Under the pieces are notes generated by a model. That model was not told the origin of the DNA and searched no databases. It was given only the letters and a program-made list of their open reading frames with translations. A DNA stretch of 64,000 nt from the NCBI RefSeq assembly GCF_964199755.1, contig NC_133911.1:3499001-3563000 (forward strand). The letters are read 5' to 3'. Of this stretch, positions 12,207 through 27,200 are shown one piece after another. Origin of the DNA: Larus michahellis. Taxonomy: Eukaryota > Chordata > Aves > Charadriiformes > Laridae. The position numbers were made by a program, and so were the translations under genes. Each line of letters starts with the position of its first letter. The stretch's first letter is position 1.

Positions 12207-15200
12207 GTAGGGCATTGCATAGTCACTGAGCTGTTAAATACTGTTCACGTCTGTTTCCCAGCCACTCGACTGTATTTCTGGGCTATCCTGAAACATGCCG
12301 ACTGGTGAGATGAGAAGATTTTTCTCTTCTCTTTTCTTTTTTTCCCTTAAATTTTCCTTTCTTTTCTTTTTTTTTTTTTTGCCTGCTACATATGGTTTGA
12401 GCACTGATAATTTGTGGGTAACATCATGTTGTGTATAATCACTGCTCTGAGAAACAAGCGAGGTTATTGGGGTCACTATCCAAACTGCCTGTAGCCACTG
12501 TTCCAGTTAAGAGAAAAATTCTGTTCCTCTTCTTTCCCTTTAACAGCAAGAAGAATGATCACATTTTAAGATCAAAGCAATGTGCAACTGTCTACCTATT
12601 TATAAAGTAATGGTGCGAATATTGTAACAAAACACCTTCAGCATAGATTCCTAATAAGGATGCACTTCCCTAAAGCTGAATTGTAAAGGAATTCCGATGT
12701 AATTGCACGCTCTGAGGCCTATGAGCAGTGCAGGAATTCATCAAAGTTAATGCTATTGCAAAGGCAGGCTGTGATGCTGTCTATTTATGACTTCTTAATT
12801 ATTTTGTTCTTTTTATGCAGACAGAGAGAATGGGAATTATTCCTTGATTTTTGAAAAAATGCTCTCCATTTCAAGGCATCCTTCTTAATCTCTAAAGATG
12901 TTTTTGTTGTTCCATAAAAGGTTTATAAACCAATACGTTTCTCTGATTCAAAATACCTGTGTTTAAAGATGTAAAATCAATCTAAACTAATATTCTTCAC
13001 TTTCCTGGCTGTGGTGACAGCATTCTCTGAACGCTGTCTCTCGAGCTGCCGTTCCCCCAAACGAGCTATGAAAACCCATTACGGATTTCTATTCAGTGTC
13101 AGAGAACAGAAGATTCCAGCCCTCTGGTGGTTCATAGAGATCTGTACCCAAAACAAATAAGGTGCAGCGTGATATTCTTAAATTCTGGGTAGAATACTTA
13201 CACGTTTGCTACGTTTACAAACAGATTATTAGCTTATTGAACTCAGTGGATGTCTTTGGTCTTGCAGTTAGTCACAGCTTAAAAACCGGTTGAAGAACAG
13301 CAGTTCCTTCAAATTCTGTTCAAAGGCTGGGTGTTTCCGAAGGGTTGAAAGGGTAACTAAACAAACACTTAAGATTTGGTCCTGAATTAGTTTCAAGAAC
13401 TTATTTTGCAGTTACAATGGAGTTGCCAGCACCTGAAGATACAGAACATTAGCCTTCTGGATGCGTTGTTCTTCACCTGGATGTTCATGTGCATAAAGGG
13501 TTGGCAAGATCAGCAGTTACCCTGAATGTGCTCAAAGCCTTCCTAAAGCCTTTAGGGCTTCTAACCCTCCTTCCCTCCCTAAAAAATCAAGCCCACAAAA
13601 CCAACAACAACCCTGCAGCTGATTTTTGTTTCTTGTAAATAAATTAATCATTTCCAAGGCAGCAAGATATGCAGTAGGGCAGGATTAGCTCAGTCAGGGT
13701 GGCCACTGAAGCACATTATACTAGACCCAGCTAAATCTTTATTAATAAAATAAAGCTTCCTGCGTCTGACCTGAGAAGGAAGAGACTCTTGGAAGCTGCT
13801 GTGCAGGCCTTTTCCTTTCTAGGCTGGGGCAGAAGCTTTTGGCACGGAGAATAGCTGCCAGGCCAGCTAGTCAGGAAGAACGACTCAATGGAATGCTCCA
13901 AGGTATGCTGTTGTGGTGGTGATGATGTTCTCCAGCAGATGAGAGATTGTGCTGGCAGGGAGAAGTTTTCTTCAGAGGCAAATACAGCCAAATAGAAAAT
14001 GGAGCATGCTCCAGATCCCCTGGAGACAGCGGCCTGGGGAAAAAGGGGCTGAAGGGGGTAAGTTTGTTTAATAACAGCTGCTGAGCTCTGGGGTCAGAAC
14101 CTGCATTGTAAAGGAGATTTGTACGTGGAGGAGGTCACTGAGAGAAGAAATCAGAAGGATATCACTGTCTTGGAAGTGAAGAGGTTGTAAGGTTGAGGAT
14201 GCTTTTCTAACAGTGAGTGTTTGACATTGCTTTATTTTATTTTCAACTTGGAGCAGTGCGGCGGAGTTGATTAATTTCCAGTCCAAGGAAATTCTGTTGC
14301 ACTCCGAGAGAAAGAATTATTTTTGTTCTTTCAGTGAATTAATTTATTCACAGCTATTACAGGATGGTACAGAACTCTTCAAGTAGTGTGAGTGCAATAA
14401 TTTCTTTCCTTTGCTTTCAAAGTATGATATAATTGGACATTAATGTTATTTGCAGGTAGTAGGTGGTATTTTGAGTGCAGATTGATGTAGGGAGCTCGTG
14501 GTGAGCTTTGCAGTAAGGGTCTTATTTCTGCCTTCTGTTAAGCAAATAAAGGTCTAGCAGATATGACATCCGTAGCTGTGGTATTATTGTCAGCAGCTTG
14601 CAATTAGTATTCCCAGTTTAATGTAACTAAATGCATTGCAAAAAAAAATTGCTTACTTTTATTTCTCGTTTAAGAAACGAACATTAGTTCTTTTTAAACT
14701 ATATGGATAAGCTTTCTTTAACAAATTGTTACCTTTTTTCCCTTCCTTTGGGGAATGTAAATTGGACACATTATTATTATTTTTAAAAATCTCTTCTGTG
14801 GGATATTTAGCCATTCTGTTAGAAGCGCAGTCAGGGTTTTGGCCAGGAGGTAGTGCAGGAAATTGGTAGCTGTGATTCCAGATTTGTTTTTCATCTTTGC
14901 AGTTTATTTTTCCCAAAAGCTCAAATACACCATCTGGTTTTGCTCATCAAATTGTACTGTTCACTTTTACTGATTTCTGGGGATTCTTCAGAGATGATAA
15001 AATATTACTCCTCATTAGAGTACATTTGAGCTGCTGTTTAGCATCCAGATATTCCTAGAATACGAGATACGCCGCAGTTATGAATGATTCAGCAAGGATG
15101 CGTTAAGGCTATGGATTTAAAAGAAATTACAAGAAGAGATGATGAAGTGTACCGTAGCTACATGAAAAGAGATATAGGCTTGGCTCCTTTTTAAGAAATT

Positions 15201-18200
15201 GTGAAAATTTGAGAAAGACTGTGAAACCTGATGTTTACAAATAGGCTTTCACACAGTGCGGGGCTCTTGCCGAAATGATTTGTCTTGTCTTCTACTTACA
15301 CGCGGGCTTCTTAAGGCAACTTCAGTCGTTGTCCAGCCTCCCCCGAGAAGGGATGAAAAAACTGAGTCGAGCAAGTTGTCCATTTATGGTTTCTCCAGTA
15401 TAATAAGTAACATTTTCTGCTGTTTATCTGTACAGAAGCCAATGTATAAGCACACAAAAATGTTTCCGCGCTGCCTTCTGATCATCAGTTTTGTGCAGCT
15501 AATGTGAGAGGCTGCTTGAGCTCCAGTGCTTACTTCTCGGAAATATTATCTGTCCACTTGAACTAAACTTGAACTGGGGCTTTTCTGAGGAACTGATTTC
15601 CATTCTTCCAGTCTAATCTGAGTGGAGTTTAAAAAGTACCACAGAATAGAAGAACTTTGCTTCTCACATATTATCAGCTGGTAACAGAAGTTCAGAGATT
15701 TGCCAATAAACTCTGGTTTTGCTGGTTTAATTTAAAAGAAACATCCAAAATGCTCACTGCTTACAGAGGAATCTAAACTTTTGGTCACGTGTGACCAAAT
15801 GAATTTTCCAAAGTAGTTTTGCCCCCCAAGTTGCCAAAGTAAATAAGGATGGCAAAAGTGAAGAAGGAACAAGATGCTGATTTTTAGCATAAGAGAATTG
15901 TTCGTGCCTTTGTCACCTCAGATGTGCTCCGTCTGCCTTTCTGCCACGTACTTAGACTTTTCTTCCTTTTTTCCAGTCCATCTTTTTGGATTCATCCCTG
16001 ATGTATCTGTCTAAAGATAGCAATGAAAGTATTTGCGTGTCCTGTACTGGATGGTAGATTAAAGTATCCCTTCTAAGGACTCGGGGTCAGAGAGCAATTC
16101 TGTTTTCTTGCTATACTCAGTGTTGGCAAAAAGTATATTTGTCAAGTCCAATCTTAGAAAATCAGACTAAAAGCTGGAAATAATTGATTTTTGTTTTTCT
16201 GAGCAAACACCATATTGGTGTGCACTGGAGCAGGAGGAAGAAATTGGCACAGCCGGTCAACCTGGGCAGTTGGCAGATCCTACGTGCTGTTGGTGATCAG
16301 GAAAAACATTGACAGAGGAGGTATACTAACATAGATTGGAAGGTGCTTTTAAGTTGCCTACTTCGTAGGCTGTAAAGTGCCGTGAAATAGCACCATATTA
16401 CTGCCAGGACTGCTTGAGACAAAGAAATTCAGTGAACTGTCTGCTGAAACTCTACTGTTCCTATCCCTCGTTTCCGTAACTTGCTATCCAGATAAAATGC
16501 CCCTTTTCTGGAAAGTGGAAAAAGTTTCTGGAAACTTTGCTACTGAATTCCCATCGTGATCTCCTGCTGCAGGCAGGTGTGGCTTTCAGTGTAGTTTTTA
16601 TCTCCATTTTCTTTCTCTGCTAGGTGAACGTTGCTGACTTAAAAGTGTTTTTTACAGTAAGCAATGTTCGCCGGAGGTATTACCCCTCTCAGCGACATAG
16701 TAATGGAAAAATGAATAAATGAAACGACATGTATGAATTTAATGAATTCTCTTTATCCACAATAACCATTAGAAGATGCTGTTCTAAAAAAAGCTGGTGA
16801 CGGGCAGTGCTGCCTACTCCTTATGTGACACACACTGGGGTAAAGCCATTAAATATGATATGGCCGTAGGTGAAATATGTGTGTAAACAATGAAAATGAA
16901 TTGCCTGCATTTGTGTCAATCTTGGGCAGTGCTTTCAAAAAGACTAGGGAATGTTGAATGCGTCCAGTTTGGGGAGCTCTGCATCTGAGAGACCTCTTTA
17001 TTTTTCCTGTTGCAAAGGTAAAGCCTCAGAAAACCAGGTGCTGTGAGCTGTTTCCACAGATCGAGAATTATCAAATTTTTGATCTCTTTTGAAAATACCA
17101 CCTCTCGGCTCTTTAAATGAACTTGCCTTGCTGGGAGGGGAAAAAGGAGTGTATGAGGTTAACATGCCTGACATAGTTTTGTGAACTCAAAGAGAATGTT
17201 GAAGAGATTCACACCCTCTGAGCAGTTCCATCATCCCTAATATTCAGCGCGGTGTGCTTGACTAAAACACACCTACTTTGTGCACGATGGGTTTCTCCGC
17301 GTGGTGGGTTGTAATCCAGTGACAGCAAGCTCCTTTTTGAAGTTGCTGGTATCAAGTTTTGCTTGAGGTATTCCAGCATTCCTGCGTGTGGCTGGAACTT
17401 TGAAGACAGGGACATGGAGACTGGGGGTAAAGACTGGTGCTGTTTCCTTTGTGACAGCGCCAGTTCAATTACTTGTGTAGGGTTGTTGTGATGGTGGTTT
17501 GTTTTTTTTTAAATCTTGGTTAACGATGGAGCATTACTTTTTCTTGCCATTCTTAACAATAAATAGAGGAAAGATGCCTCTGTGGTGTTACACTGATATC
17601 TCTGCAATCTAGGCTTTGTTCCAGGCTTCTGAAATTAATTTGAGCAAATCCATTTAAGTCTTTCTGTGTCTCAGCCCACTGTCTGTAAAATGAGAATAAT
17701 TAATGATCCTAACTCTTAGGGAGATCTTAAGGATTTATACGCAGAACGTGGCACATTTAGGTTCTTACAAGTTTGAAGAGCCTGAAAAAAAACCCACAAC
17801 AAAATAAACCCAGCAAAATATGTAAAGGTAAATAATATTGACTATTCCTCTGTCACTATTTGGTAGTAGCTATTATCTATAACAGTCAAGGCCAGGCTGG
17901 ATGAGGCTCTGAGCAGTCTGATCTAGTTGAAGATGTCCCTGCTTACTGCGGGGGTTTGGACTAGATGATCTTTAAAGGTCCCTTCCAACCCAACACATTG
18001 TATGATTCTGTTGCTACTTTATTTAATAGAATTCAAGCCCCAACGTTCAGTTCCTGTTAACAGGGTAGATAGCAGCAGAAGAAAATAAGAGCACCATGAC
18101 GAGACTCACAACAATTAACATTAAGAGATTCCCCGGGTTGTCTGTTGTTCTCTCAGAGCAGAGATTAAATTGTTTAATGTACGGCTGTTCTTATAGCGTG

Positions 18201-21200
18201 CCTTTTTCCTTGATGGGCCTGGAGTCAGGACCACCTTTGAAGTAGTGGAAGATGGCTACTGCTCACCTTTGGGTGGTTAAATGGGGGCGATATGTGCCTG
18301 TTGAGGTGTGGCTTGTATTCAGTCTTGCTCCCAAAAGAAAACAAGGCAGTGAATGATACTCTCTAATCCGTGCTGGAGTTCGCTGGTATCTCCTCTGCAC
18401 TCCGAGGCAGAGGCTCCAGTACAGCACACTGGGACCGAGCAGCGATTCAGCAACAAGCGGAGCAGTGCGGTGTACGCTTATGGTGTCCACGCGATTTACA
18501 CTCTCGGCATCTGTAGGAATCAGCCTATTTTTTTTGGCAGGGTGCAGAGAAACGCAAATGGCTCAGCTTTACAGAGTTGACATTTGCTCTCAATTTCCCT
18601 CAGGTTGAGTAGCTCCACTGAGCAGAGTACTTCATCCCGACTCATACGGAAGCATAAACGCAGGAGGAGGAAACAAAGGATGCGGCAGATTGACAGGGTA
18701 AGGTTGGCATCATCACTTTCCAAGGAGGTGAACCATGATTTTGAATGTAGCATGTGAATTAGGAAGGGATCCAGAACAGATCTGTGCCCTGTTGAATTCC
18801 CTGGAAAGGCTCCCTCTGGCTCCGGTCTACCCCGGACTAAATCTCTAACATTTGACGTTCTGCAGCACTGGGATCAAGACTCTTTTTCTCCTCTCCCTTT
18901 CTCCTTTTACTGTTCAGTGATCCCATTTCTTCTTGCCTCTTTGAAGACCAGCCCCTGCAGGAGAACCTCCGTGATGCTGCTGGCCGATGTGGGCAGCGGG
19001 GGTCTGTGGTGTCAGACATCTCATGTGTAAATTGCTGAGATTTGAGTTCTGCTGACAGGAGAAACCTACGTCTGTAGGAAATCACAATTTTTTCCCTCGT
19101 GCCCTTTTCTAGTCCTGTGGTAGCAGAATGAGGATGGTCCAAATAACTTACTTCTTGCAGTAATTGGATTGTTCTCCTATAAATATCAGTCTTCACGGAT
19201 TAAAGAATGAGTATGCACGCGTTTTATCACAAGAACTGGAGTAATGTTTTAGAAGATATTTGATAAGCACGTTTGTATTTCATTTTGGGGGGAGGGAGTG
19301 TCTGTCTTCTCACTTCCTGAAGGATCATGTGCTGTTCGCTCCTCTCTTTAGGGAGGAGCCGTGGATGTAATAATTCACACTCCACTGGGCACTTTAGTAT
19401 TTAAATGTCTGCCTGGCAGCCATGTAGTCAGGAAGCAGAAGTGCTTCAATGTGAAGTTCAGTTGAGAAACGGAATGTTTCTTGTATGTAGCAACTTGCTC
19501 TGTGTGTTTTGTAAACAAATCTTTGGAGAAAGGGCAGATTGTGTTCAGAAGTTTTTTCCCTTACAGATTCTAAATGAAGAATAGTTTTGTGGAGGCCACA
19601 ATGGTTTCTGGATGGAAAAAATGGAAACCTATTAATCAGTTCCCATTGAATTGATCCTCAATAGTTGTTTTTATTCTCTTATTCTGAGCCATTTAAAACC
19701 TTGAGAATTTTCTGTTGTATTTTGCAGTCGTCTTCGTTCAGCAGCATCACCGATTCTACCATGTCCCTAAATATCATCACTGTCACACTCAACATGGGTA
19801 AGAGGATAAGCAATGTTTTCTTATGACGCATTTCAAGTGATACAGATGTATTTTTGTCATGGTGTAGTAGCCTTTTGGAGCCAGTAGAAAGTTCCTTGAT
19901 TTGAAAGGATGCCAAGTGAACTAAAGGGAATGGCAGCCGAGAGCTGCTGCTCTGCTGCCTGTGCCGGGATTCCTGTAGGGAGCCGTTTGCACAGGCAGCT
20001 CAGTATGCTTCCCAAGAAGCCCAGGGAAGGAGCTGGAACTCCAGGATATGGAGTTCTGCTCTTATTTCTAGGAACGGTAAAGGGTCAGACATCGTTAGGA
20101 GCAAGAGTAGAAGGGCACTGGAGGTTTGCATTTCTGCTGCTCCATTCATTTCGTTGTTCATCCAGCTAGAGAAGTGCAGGACTGCCAATTCAGCACCTTT
20201 CGGTAGCACCAAATTCTGACACGTGGAAAAAACATTGCCTAATGCTGATCGGGTGCCTAATTTCTAGGTGTAGACGTGTCTTTTCAATGTCGTTTCTCTT
20301 GCTGATTTTTTTGAATGTAACTTTTCAGTGTCCTGTATGAAAAAATAATGTCTTTAGCAGCATTTCCCTGCTGCCTTTCCCTGAAGGTGCCCGGCAGACA
20401 TGCGCCAATAGGGTAACCTGAGATAATTGTAAGTCAAACGTGGCCCACAATGTGTTGAGAGAACTGATTTTTCAAGACTGAAGTAGCCTGGTGTTAGTTC
20501 TTCACTGTCATTCCAATCACTTTGTTTGCTTTTTTTCCTCCCCCTACCCTCCGCTTTCTATCTGTATAGAAAAGTATAACTTCCTGGGAATCAGCATTGT
20601 AGGACAGAGCAATGACCGGGGTGATGGTGGCATATACATTGGCTCTATTATGAAAGGAGGGGCTGTGGCAGCAGATGGCCGAATTGAACCAGGAGACATG
20701 CTTCTGCAGGTTGGTCCGTGTCCCACAATACGTGCTGCTGGCTTGTACATTGGTGGCTCGGCTCAGTCATCCCACCAGATCCATGGATTTAGCAATCAGT
20801 TAACAGAATTCATTCATACTCAGAGAAACGTGTCACAAAGACTGTTGTCACTTAAACCTTTAATTCTTGGCAAGCTCTGCTGGATAGTTGATGTGCTCTG
20901 AGAAACAATATTTCTGCAGCTGCTCAAAGGAGTGGAAACAGTTACAAGGCAAATTAATTTGGAAACAAAGAATTAAAATGTCTTTAACTTTGCTGTTGCA
21001 AAGCCTGACCTCTGCTTTTTGCAACGTTTCAGGTGAATGATGTCAATTTTGAGAACATGAGCAATGATGATGCAGTACGGGTTTTACGGGAAATAGTCTC
21101 CAAACCAGGGTGAGTATGTTACAGAATCTTGCTGCTTATCCTCCGTGTGCAGTTATTGGTATTGGGCAAACCTCGGGGAAATCAACATTTTGATCTCAGT

Positions 21201-24200
21201 AAGCGACCAGTGTGACTGCTGATCTCAACTCTCAGCTTCTCAGTGCAAATGATGAAGAGGTGAGACTGGTTCCAGTGGCCCAGCCAAAACCAACACAAAC
21301 TAGGAGTTGCCTGGTTTCTGTAGCACTATTTGTTTATAGGATGAGCGTTTTAATATCTCACGAGCTGATCGTTCGACAGATTTCACCAGTAGTTCTCGTG
21401 ATCTATGCAAAACCAGAAACATTCTGATAGTGGTTCATACTGAAAATACTTTGACAAGCATCTCAAAAGCATTCTCCGAATGTACTTGACAACTGGTGGG
21501 TAGGAATCAGTTTGTTTCAAAGGGTTCATTGTAGCAGTTACAGCTTCTGTAGGGAAAGTTAAGAATCACCCTTACTTGTTTTCTTTCTCCCTAGACCTAT
21601 CAGCCTAACAGTAGCCAAATGCTGGGACCCTACTCCCAGGAGTTATTTCACCATCCCCAGAGGTGAGTACGTGTTTGTGCTCTTTGCTGGGGTCCTGTGG
21701 AGCCCTCGAGGTCTAGAATATTTTCAGCTATTCTGGCCTCTAACAGACTTCCATTCCCTATAAGTTCAGTAGGTTTAAGTTTGGTTGTATCGTTTGTTTA
21801 GTTTTTGTTTCGGGAGGCAGGGGTTTTGGATACTCTTTCTGAGACTCCAGTGCCCGCTGATTTCATGGGCGTTTTTCTTTTGATTCACATGGCTTTGGAT
21901 CAAGCTCTTAACCTTTTGGTGCGTCTATCCTCATGATCTTAACCTTTCAATTGATAGAAAGTTTGGAGGATAACTGTACTTCAGTCTTAAAAAGCCTCAT
22001 TTTCTCACATGTACATTTTTTACAAAGAGTTTAAACTGATTATTTTTGAACTTTGAATCAAACAACATTGTTTGATATATATAAAACCTCTTGAAAATGA
22101 TCTAGGGTTAAAACTTCTGGCTTAATAAACCATTCCAGATATAAAAGTTCTGTGCTCATGTGACAAACACAGCTGCCTCCTACTGGCGAGTGCTCTGGTT
22201 ATGATACTGAAACCAGCTTGTTACTGGTCCTTCCGAGAAGATGAGGATAGCATTTTCCATTGAAACTAATGCGATAGACTCGTGCAGACTATGGGCGCTC
22301 ACTCAGTGAAATCCTTTGGGAAACCAGCATAATCAAAAGAAAAGTCCTACAAATCACATATTTCCGATTTGCTACAGGGAGAGCTTGCGTATGAGTTTGT
22401 CCTTTGGCGAAGGTGTATGCGTTATTGTCTAAGGCAAACAGCGGAATATGCGTTGTAGGAATATGGTTGCAATAATGTGTGGGATATTTTGTGGAAATAC
22501 CTAACATAGGCAGAACTCTTTGACATAATTTCTGGTTTTAAGGCGATGGAACAACAGCCACTGTAATTCAGAAGAAAAGAAATAATCCAGATTATGGGAA
22601 AAATTGAGTTTTATTACTTGCTGTGTGGCTCTTCTTAAGGTCTGAGTGTAATTTTCAGTCTTCCCTGACACCAGTCTTTACATGTTTTGTCTGTTTGTTT
22701 TGCAAGACTATTCCAGTCCAAAAAAGTTTCTTTATGGCTGCTGAAAACGCTGAGAGGGGAATTGCATGATGCCTCATCTCTGCAACTGCAAAGCTCTAGA
22801 GTTCCTGCTCTGATTCACCTGCTTGAGGGGTTATTTTGGATCCAAGACCCTTAGCAGGAGGGAGAGATCTCCCCATCAGCTGGGGCAAAGCATTGGTAGT
22901 ACTTCACCTCATAGCAAAAAGAGAATCTATCCCACTGTATGGAACAGTAGGGAAATATTATTACTGGACTGGTAGCTTCTTTTCCAAAAGTGGAAATGTT
23001 TCACTCCTGCAATTCCATGGACAGGAGTGTCATGGTTATATCCTATCAGGCTGGTGCGGCAATCGCTAGAGGAAACCAGCTCCTGCTGGCAGGGTGCTTT
23101 TTGTTCCCTCGTGCTGACACTATCTCAGTTGTACTATCAGAATGGCAAGAACTTGTGCACCCCCAAAAAAATCCCTCTTACTCTAGGTCTTAGGTGTTTA
23201 CGGCAAATCTGATTCCATTTATCTTTTTTTCCCTTTCTGGTTGTTTTGCAGCTGAACCAGTGAGGCCAATCGACCCTGCAGCGTGGATCTCTCATACCAC
23301 AGCCATGACGGGAGCGTACCCCCGTTACGGTATGAGCCCCTCCATGAGCATCACCACATCTACCAGCTCCTCACTAACAAGCTCAATTCCCGATTCGGAA
23401 AGTAAGTCACACTGCGGCCAGCACAGGGCAGGCGTCTTCTGCTCGGGGCCAGCAGTGCCGAGCTGTGCGCAAAACCGACCCCAGCCACAAGCACGATGAA
23501 AACGACAGACGCCACAGAACTCTTGAATGCTTTCTTAAATTTGTAATTCCTATGGGGAGCATAAAACCTTTTGCCAAAGGTCAAAAGTTAAGGCAGTGGT
23601 GTTTTGCCAGGGTTTCCATTCAGGAAGAGGTGGCTTCTGGTCCCTTTTAAAGTTACAAGGCAGGCCTCTAGATTTATCCCCTCAGATGAACGTCAGAGCT
23701 TCCTCCTTGGATTTGACTGTTTTTCAATAAATTTAAATTATGTACTTCAGATAGAAGTCACTGAATAATAATGTTAGTGTATCATTTAGGAAATCATCCA
23801 CTGATGTTCACGTAGCCTTCTTTTGCACTTTTTTATACTTTTAGAATTTATTGAACAAGGAAAAAACAAATGTGATGTCCCATGTGAAATTATGGTTAGA
23901 GTTCAGCCTCCTTTCGTGGTTTGTCTGTCGGTGGCAGTCTCTAAGCAGTCACATCCCTGCAACCAAGTTGTCATGATTCCTTATCGTGGAATTTTTTTGT
24001 TTAAAGAATATAAAATCTTCCTTTCTTTTACTCTTCCCTGGCTTTTGGATGTCAGCATGGGTTAAAAGCTAGCTTTTGGGTTGAAATGTGTGGCAGTAAG
24101 GCAAGAGGAGCACACGAGGAGCACACGAGGAGCACGAGTCTCCCAGAACACTGTCTACTGAAGTCCTAGTGCAGGAAAGTGTCCGTATTTAGAACAGCAC

Positions 24201-27200
24201 TTCTGTTTACTTGACATGAAAGTTTTGAGGTACTTTACACCTCAGGAGTATGGTTTGTTTCCTGTGATATTGATACGGAAGAATTTCTCTAGAGGTGCAA
24301 CTCTTCTGTCAGATTTGTTCATCTGTAGCAAGGAGATTTACTGTATTTGCTTAAATATACATAGAAATCTTGAAGTGTCTTTAAAGCCCTGAGGAGAATA
24401 TCTCGTTTGTGGAACAATGCTACCTCGGTATGCAGTCGTTGAAAGGCAGGTAAATACTTACATGTCTAACAAGGGATGCTTAAGTGTCTGCCAGATCCAG
24501 AGTCTAAATTTAGGACTGAGTAACTTTTTTTTCAATTTATAAGAATTTTCCAGAGAGAAAGGGAGGATATCCTTTAGAAACAGAAACAAACCAAAATGAA
24601 CAAGAAAAACGACACTTTGAGGATTTTAAAGACCAATGTGGTGTTGGTGATTTGTCCAGGGAAGATTCTGTCACCGATGCGTGGCTGAAGTGTGAAAGTT
24701 GCATTTGCAGGGACCAGTTCAGTCCCATCAGGCTACCTGCGTGTCTGCCTCTCTGTCTTCTACCCTCGCTCAGATTTTGTAAGCGCAGAGTTCCTGGAAT
24801 TACACCTCGCCTTGAACTGAAAGGGCAGTTATTGTTTTTGTAGGTGCAGTAGCCTCGTTAGATAGTAGGCAGCACCACTGGAGGGGAAATACATCTGCAG
24901 CAGACAGCAAGTGAACCACTCACCTGATGACTGCTTTATCCTGAGATGTGTTTTCAGCCTTACGGGTACTAAAGGTTGCTGGAATCCAATGTATCTGCTG
25001 ATTGCTGTCAAACGAGAGTCTGTTTCTCTGCATTCCTCTTGAACTATTCATGTATCCTGTGCCTTGATATACAGTGATGTGATTGGGAAGTGTGGAACGC
25101 AGACGCCCTCTCAATCATACTTCTAAAATAAAGGTTATTTGGGAGCAGAACCACGTTTCTGGAGACAGCTTCTCATTTCTGTGCCAGTGACTCACAGTGT
25201 TTCCTTTCCTGAATGCGAGAACATGGGGAGTACCCTGTTCTCTATTGTGACCTTCTGCTTAACGCTCCTTCCTTCAGCTCCGTCCTGTCACCCCCAAACA
25301 GGGCAGGCAGCACCTCAGGGCCCTAGGGACAAAGAGGACCTGTCCTGTGACCCTCTTTGACAGGAATGACAGAATGGGAGAGGAACAGAGGAGGAGAGAC
25401 TGCTCATGGACATCTCAAAGAACGAAGAGCTTCATGCAAAGTGGGGCACTGACTTTTCGTGTTCCAGTGCAAGGTTCTCTGTTTCAGTTCCTCTGAGGCT
25501 ACAGGCCCTGCTGTTTGAAGCAAATGTACCGTCTGTTGGCAGTACCTGGCTGTGGAAGTGGAAGCAGTGAATTAACGGAGTCGCCTTAGACAAGTCTGTT
25601 TCATGGTTCCTTGTTTTAAGGACTGTGACCGTCTGCTGGTTTACTCTGTTCGTGGAGCAAGACCAGGATAATGTAAATGGACTGAATAACTGCTTTCCTT
25701 CTGACCACCATTCCTTTGCTCTCTAGCCTCTGGATCAAAGGTGAAGTTCTGATATCAGAAGCATTTGCACAGTCACCATCACATCGGTGCTAGTGATTAA
25801 AATAGCTGAGATTTTGGGGCCATAGAAATCACCACCACACAGTAGGAGTTGTTCTGCGTTAGCTCTTTATTTTCTCAGGTGCGTTTCTTCAAAAACAGGA
25901 CTATGCAAACCAAGGCAGACTGAGGTGTTTCATAGTAATTATTGCTTTAAAAAGTCTCTAGTTCTCCAGCAGCGTTCTGGCTGATGCAGGAGAATAGTCT
26001 GTCACGGTGGCTTGTGAGTGTTGGACTTGCTGCCTCAGTCAGTGCAAACTCTGCTCCTCCTTTACTCTGCTAAAGGTAGATTTTTCCAGCTTCTGTTCTG
26101 CCACCGCAGGACCCCTTTCTGCAGAGCAGCACTGTCCCATTCCATGAGATTAACTTCAAGTGTTTCAATGTTTCCTGAAAAACTTGCTGTTTCAAAATGC
26201 AGCCTGTTGACGTGGTTGGAAAGTTTCTTTTTCTCTTGCATGGAGTTTGGAGGATTTTGACTTGAGACTTCAAACTATTTCTGCTTAATAGTGTTCAGCC
26301 TGAGCTACGGCGTGATTTTCAGAGGCCTTTTTGTTTGGGCAAATGTGTACTTCCTTACTCAAAGAAGGAAACAAGCCAGTGGTGGTATCACGTGTGGTAG
26401 GACTTTGCTTTCCTGGAGCACACACCTCTTTTATTACCAGGATCTACTAAGGGGGGAAAAAAATGCCACTCAAAAGCAATAACCAAAGCCCTGAGAAAGA
26501 GCTTTGCAGTAGATGTGGTTCCCCAGAAAGGAGTTGCCATCTGTGCTCTTCCTCAGGCTTGCACATCCCTGTACAGGTGGTCAGGCCCACAGTTGACTGA
26601 GTTCAGATCAAAGTGGGTTCATTTTAGAGGTGTTTTAGAATTGTCATATTTGTAAAGAACTGCCAGACTTAGAAAATATTGATGATCGTTTGACCAGGGT
26701 TGTTCTTTAAATGCAGATCACAGATCTCCAAGAAAATACAGTTTATTGCTCCCCACACACTTTACTTGAATATTGGTTTGTTGGTTTTTATTTTCCCCAA
26801 ACAAACACATTGCTTTTTGCCACTAACCAAACTAACGTAAAGCAAAAGCAAAATTTTAGTGTTTATTCAAACTTTGTAAGTATTGAAACCGCATGCATAG
26901 ATGGTCTGGGATATTTTCATGCGTAATAGCAGTGCATGTATTGAAAGATGCATTTTCAGTTTTCATTGTTTCATGCTGGTTGTACCTTTTATGAAAATGT
27001 TGGGTTGCTGGAAAAGGACAAAATTGGTTCCCTTGTGCTTTTGAAAGGTGGGTGATGTGGGGAGCTGGGAGAAGGGAGGAGAGGAGGGTTTCTGAATTCC
27101 TGCTGGGAAGGTCTGAGCTACAAACACAGGACACGTGCTCGACGTGAATTTTCTAGGGCTGAGAAGATGGGAGCAGTCTCCAAAGAATGTGGTCTCTTAT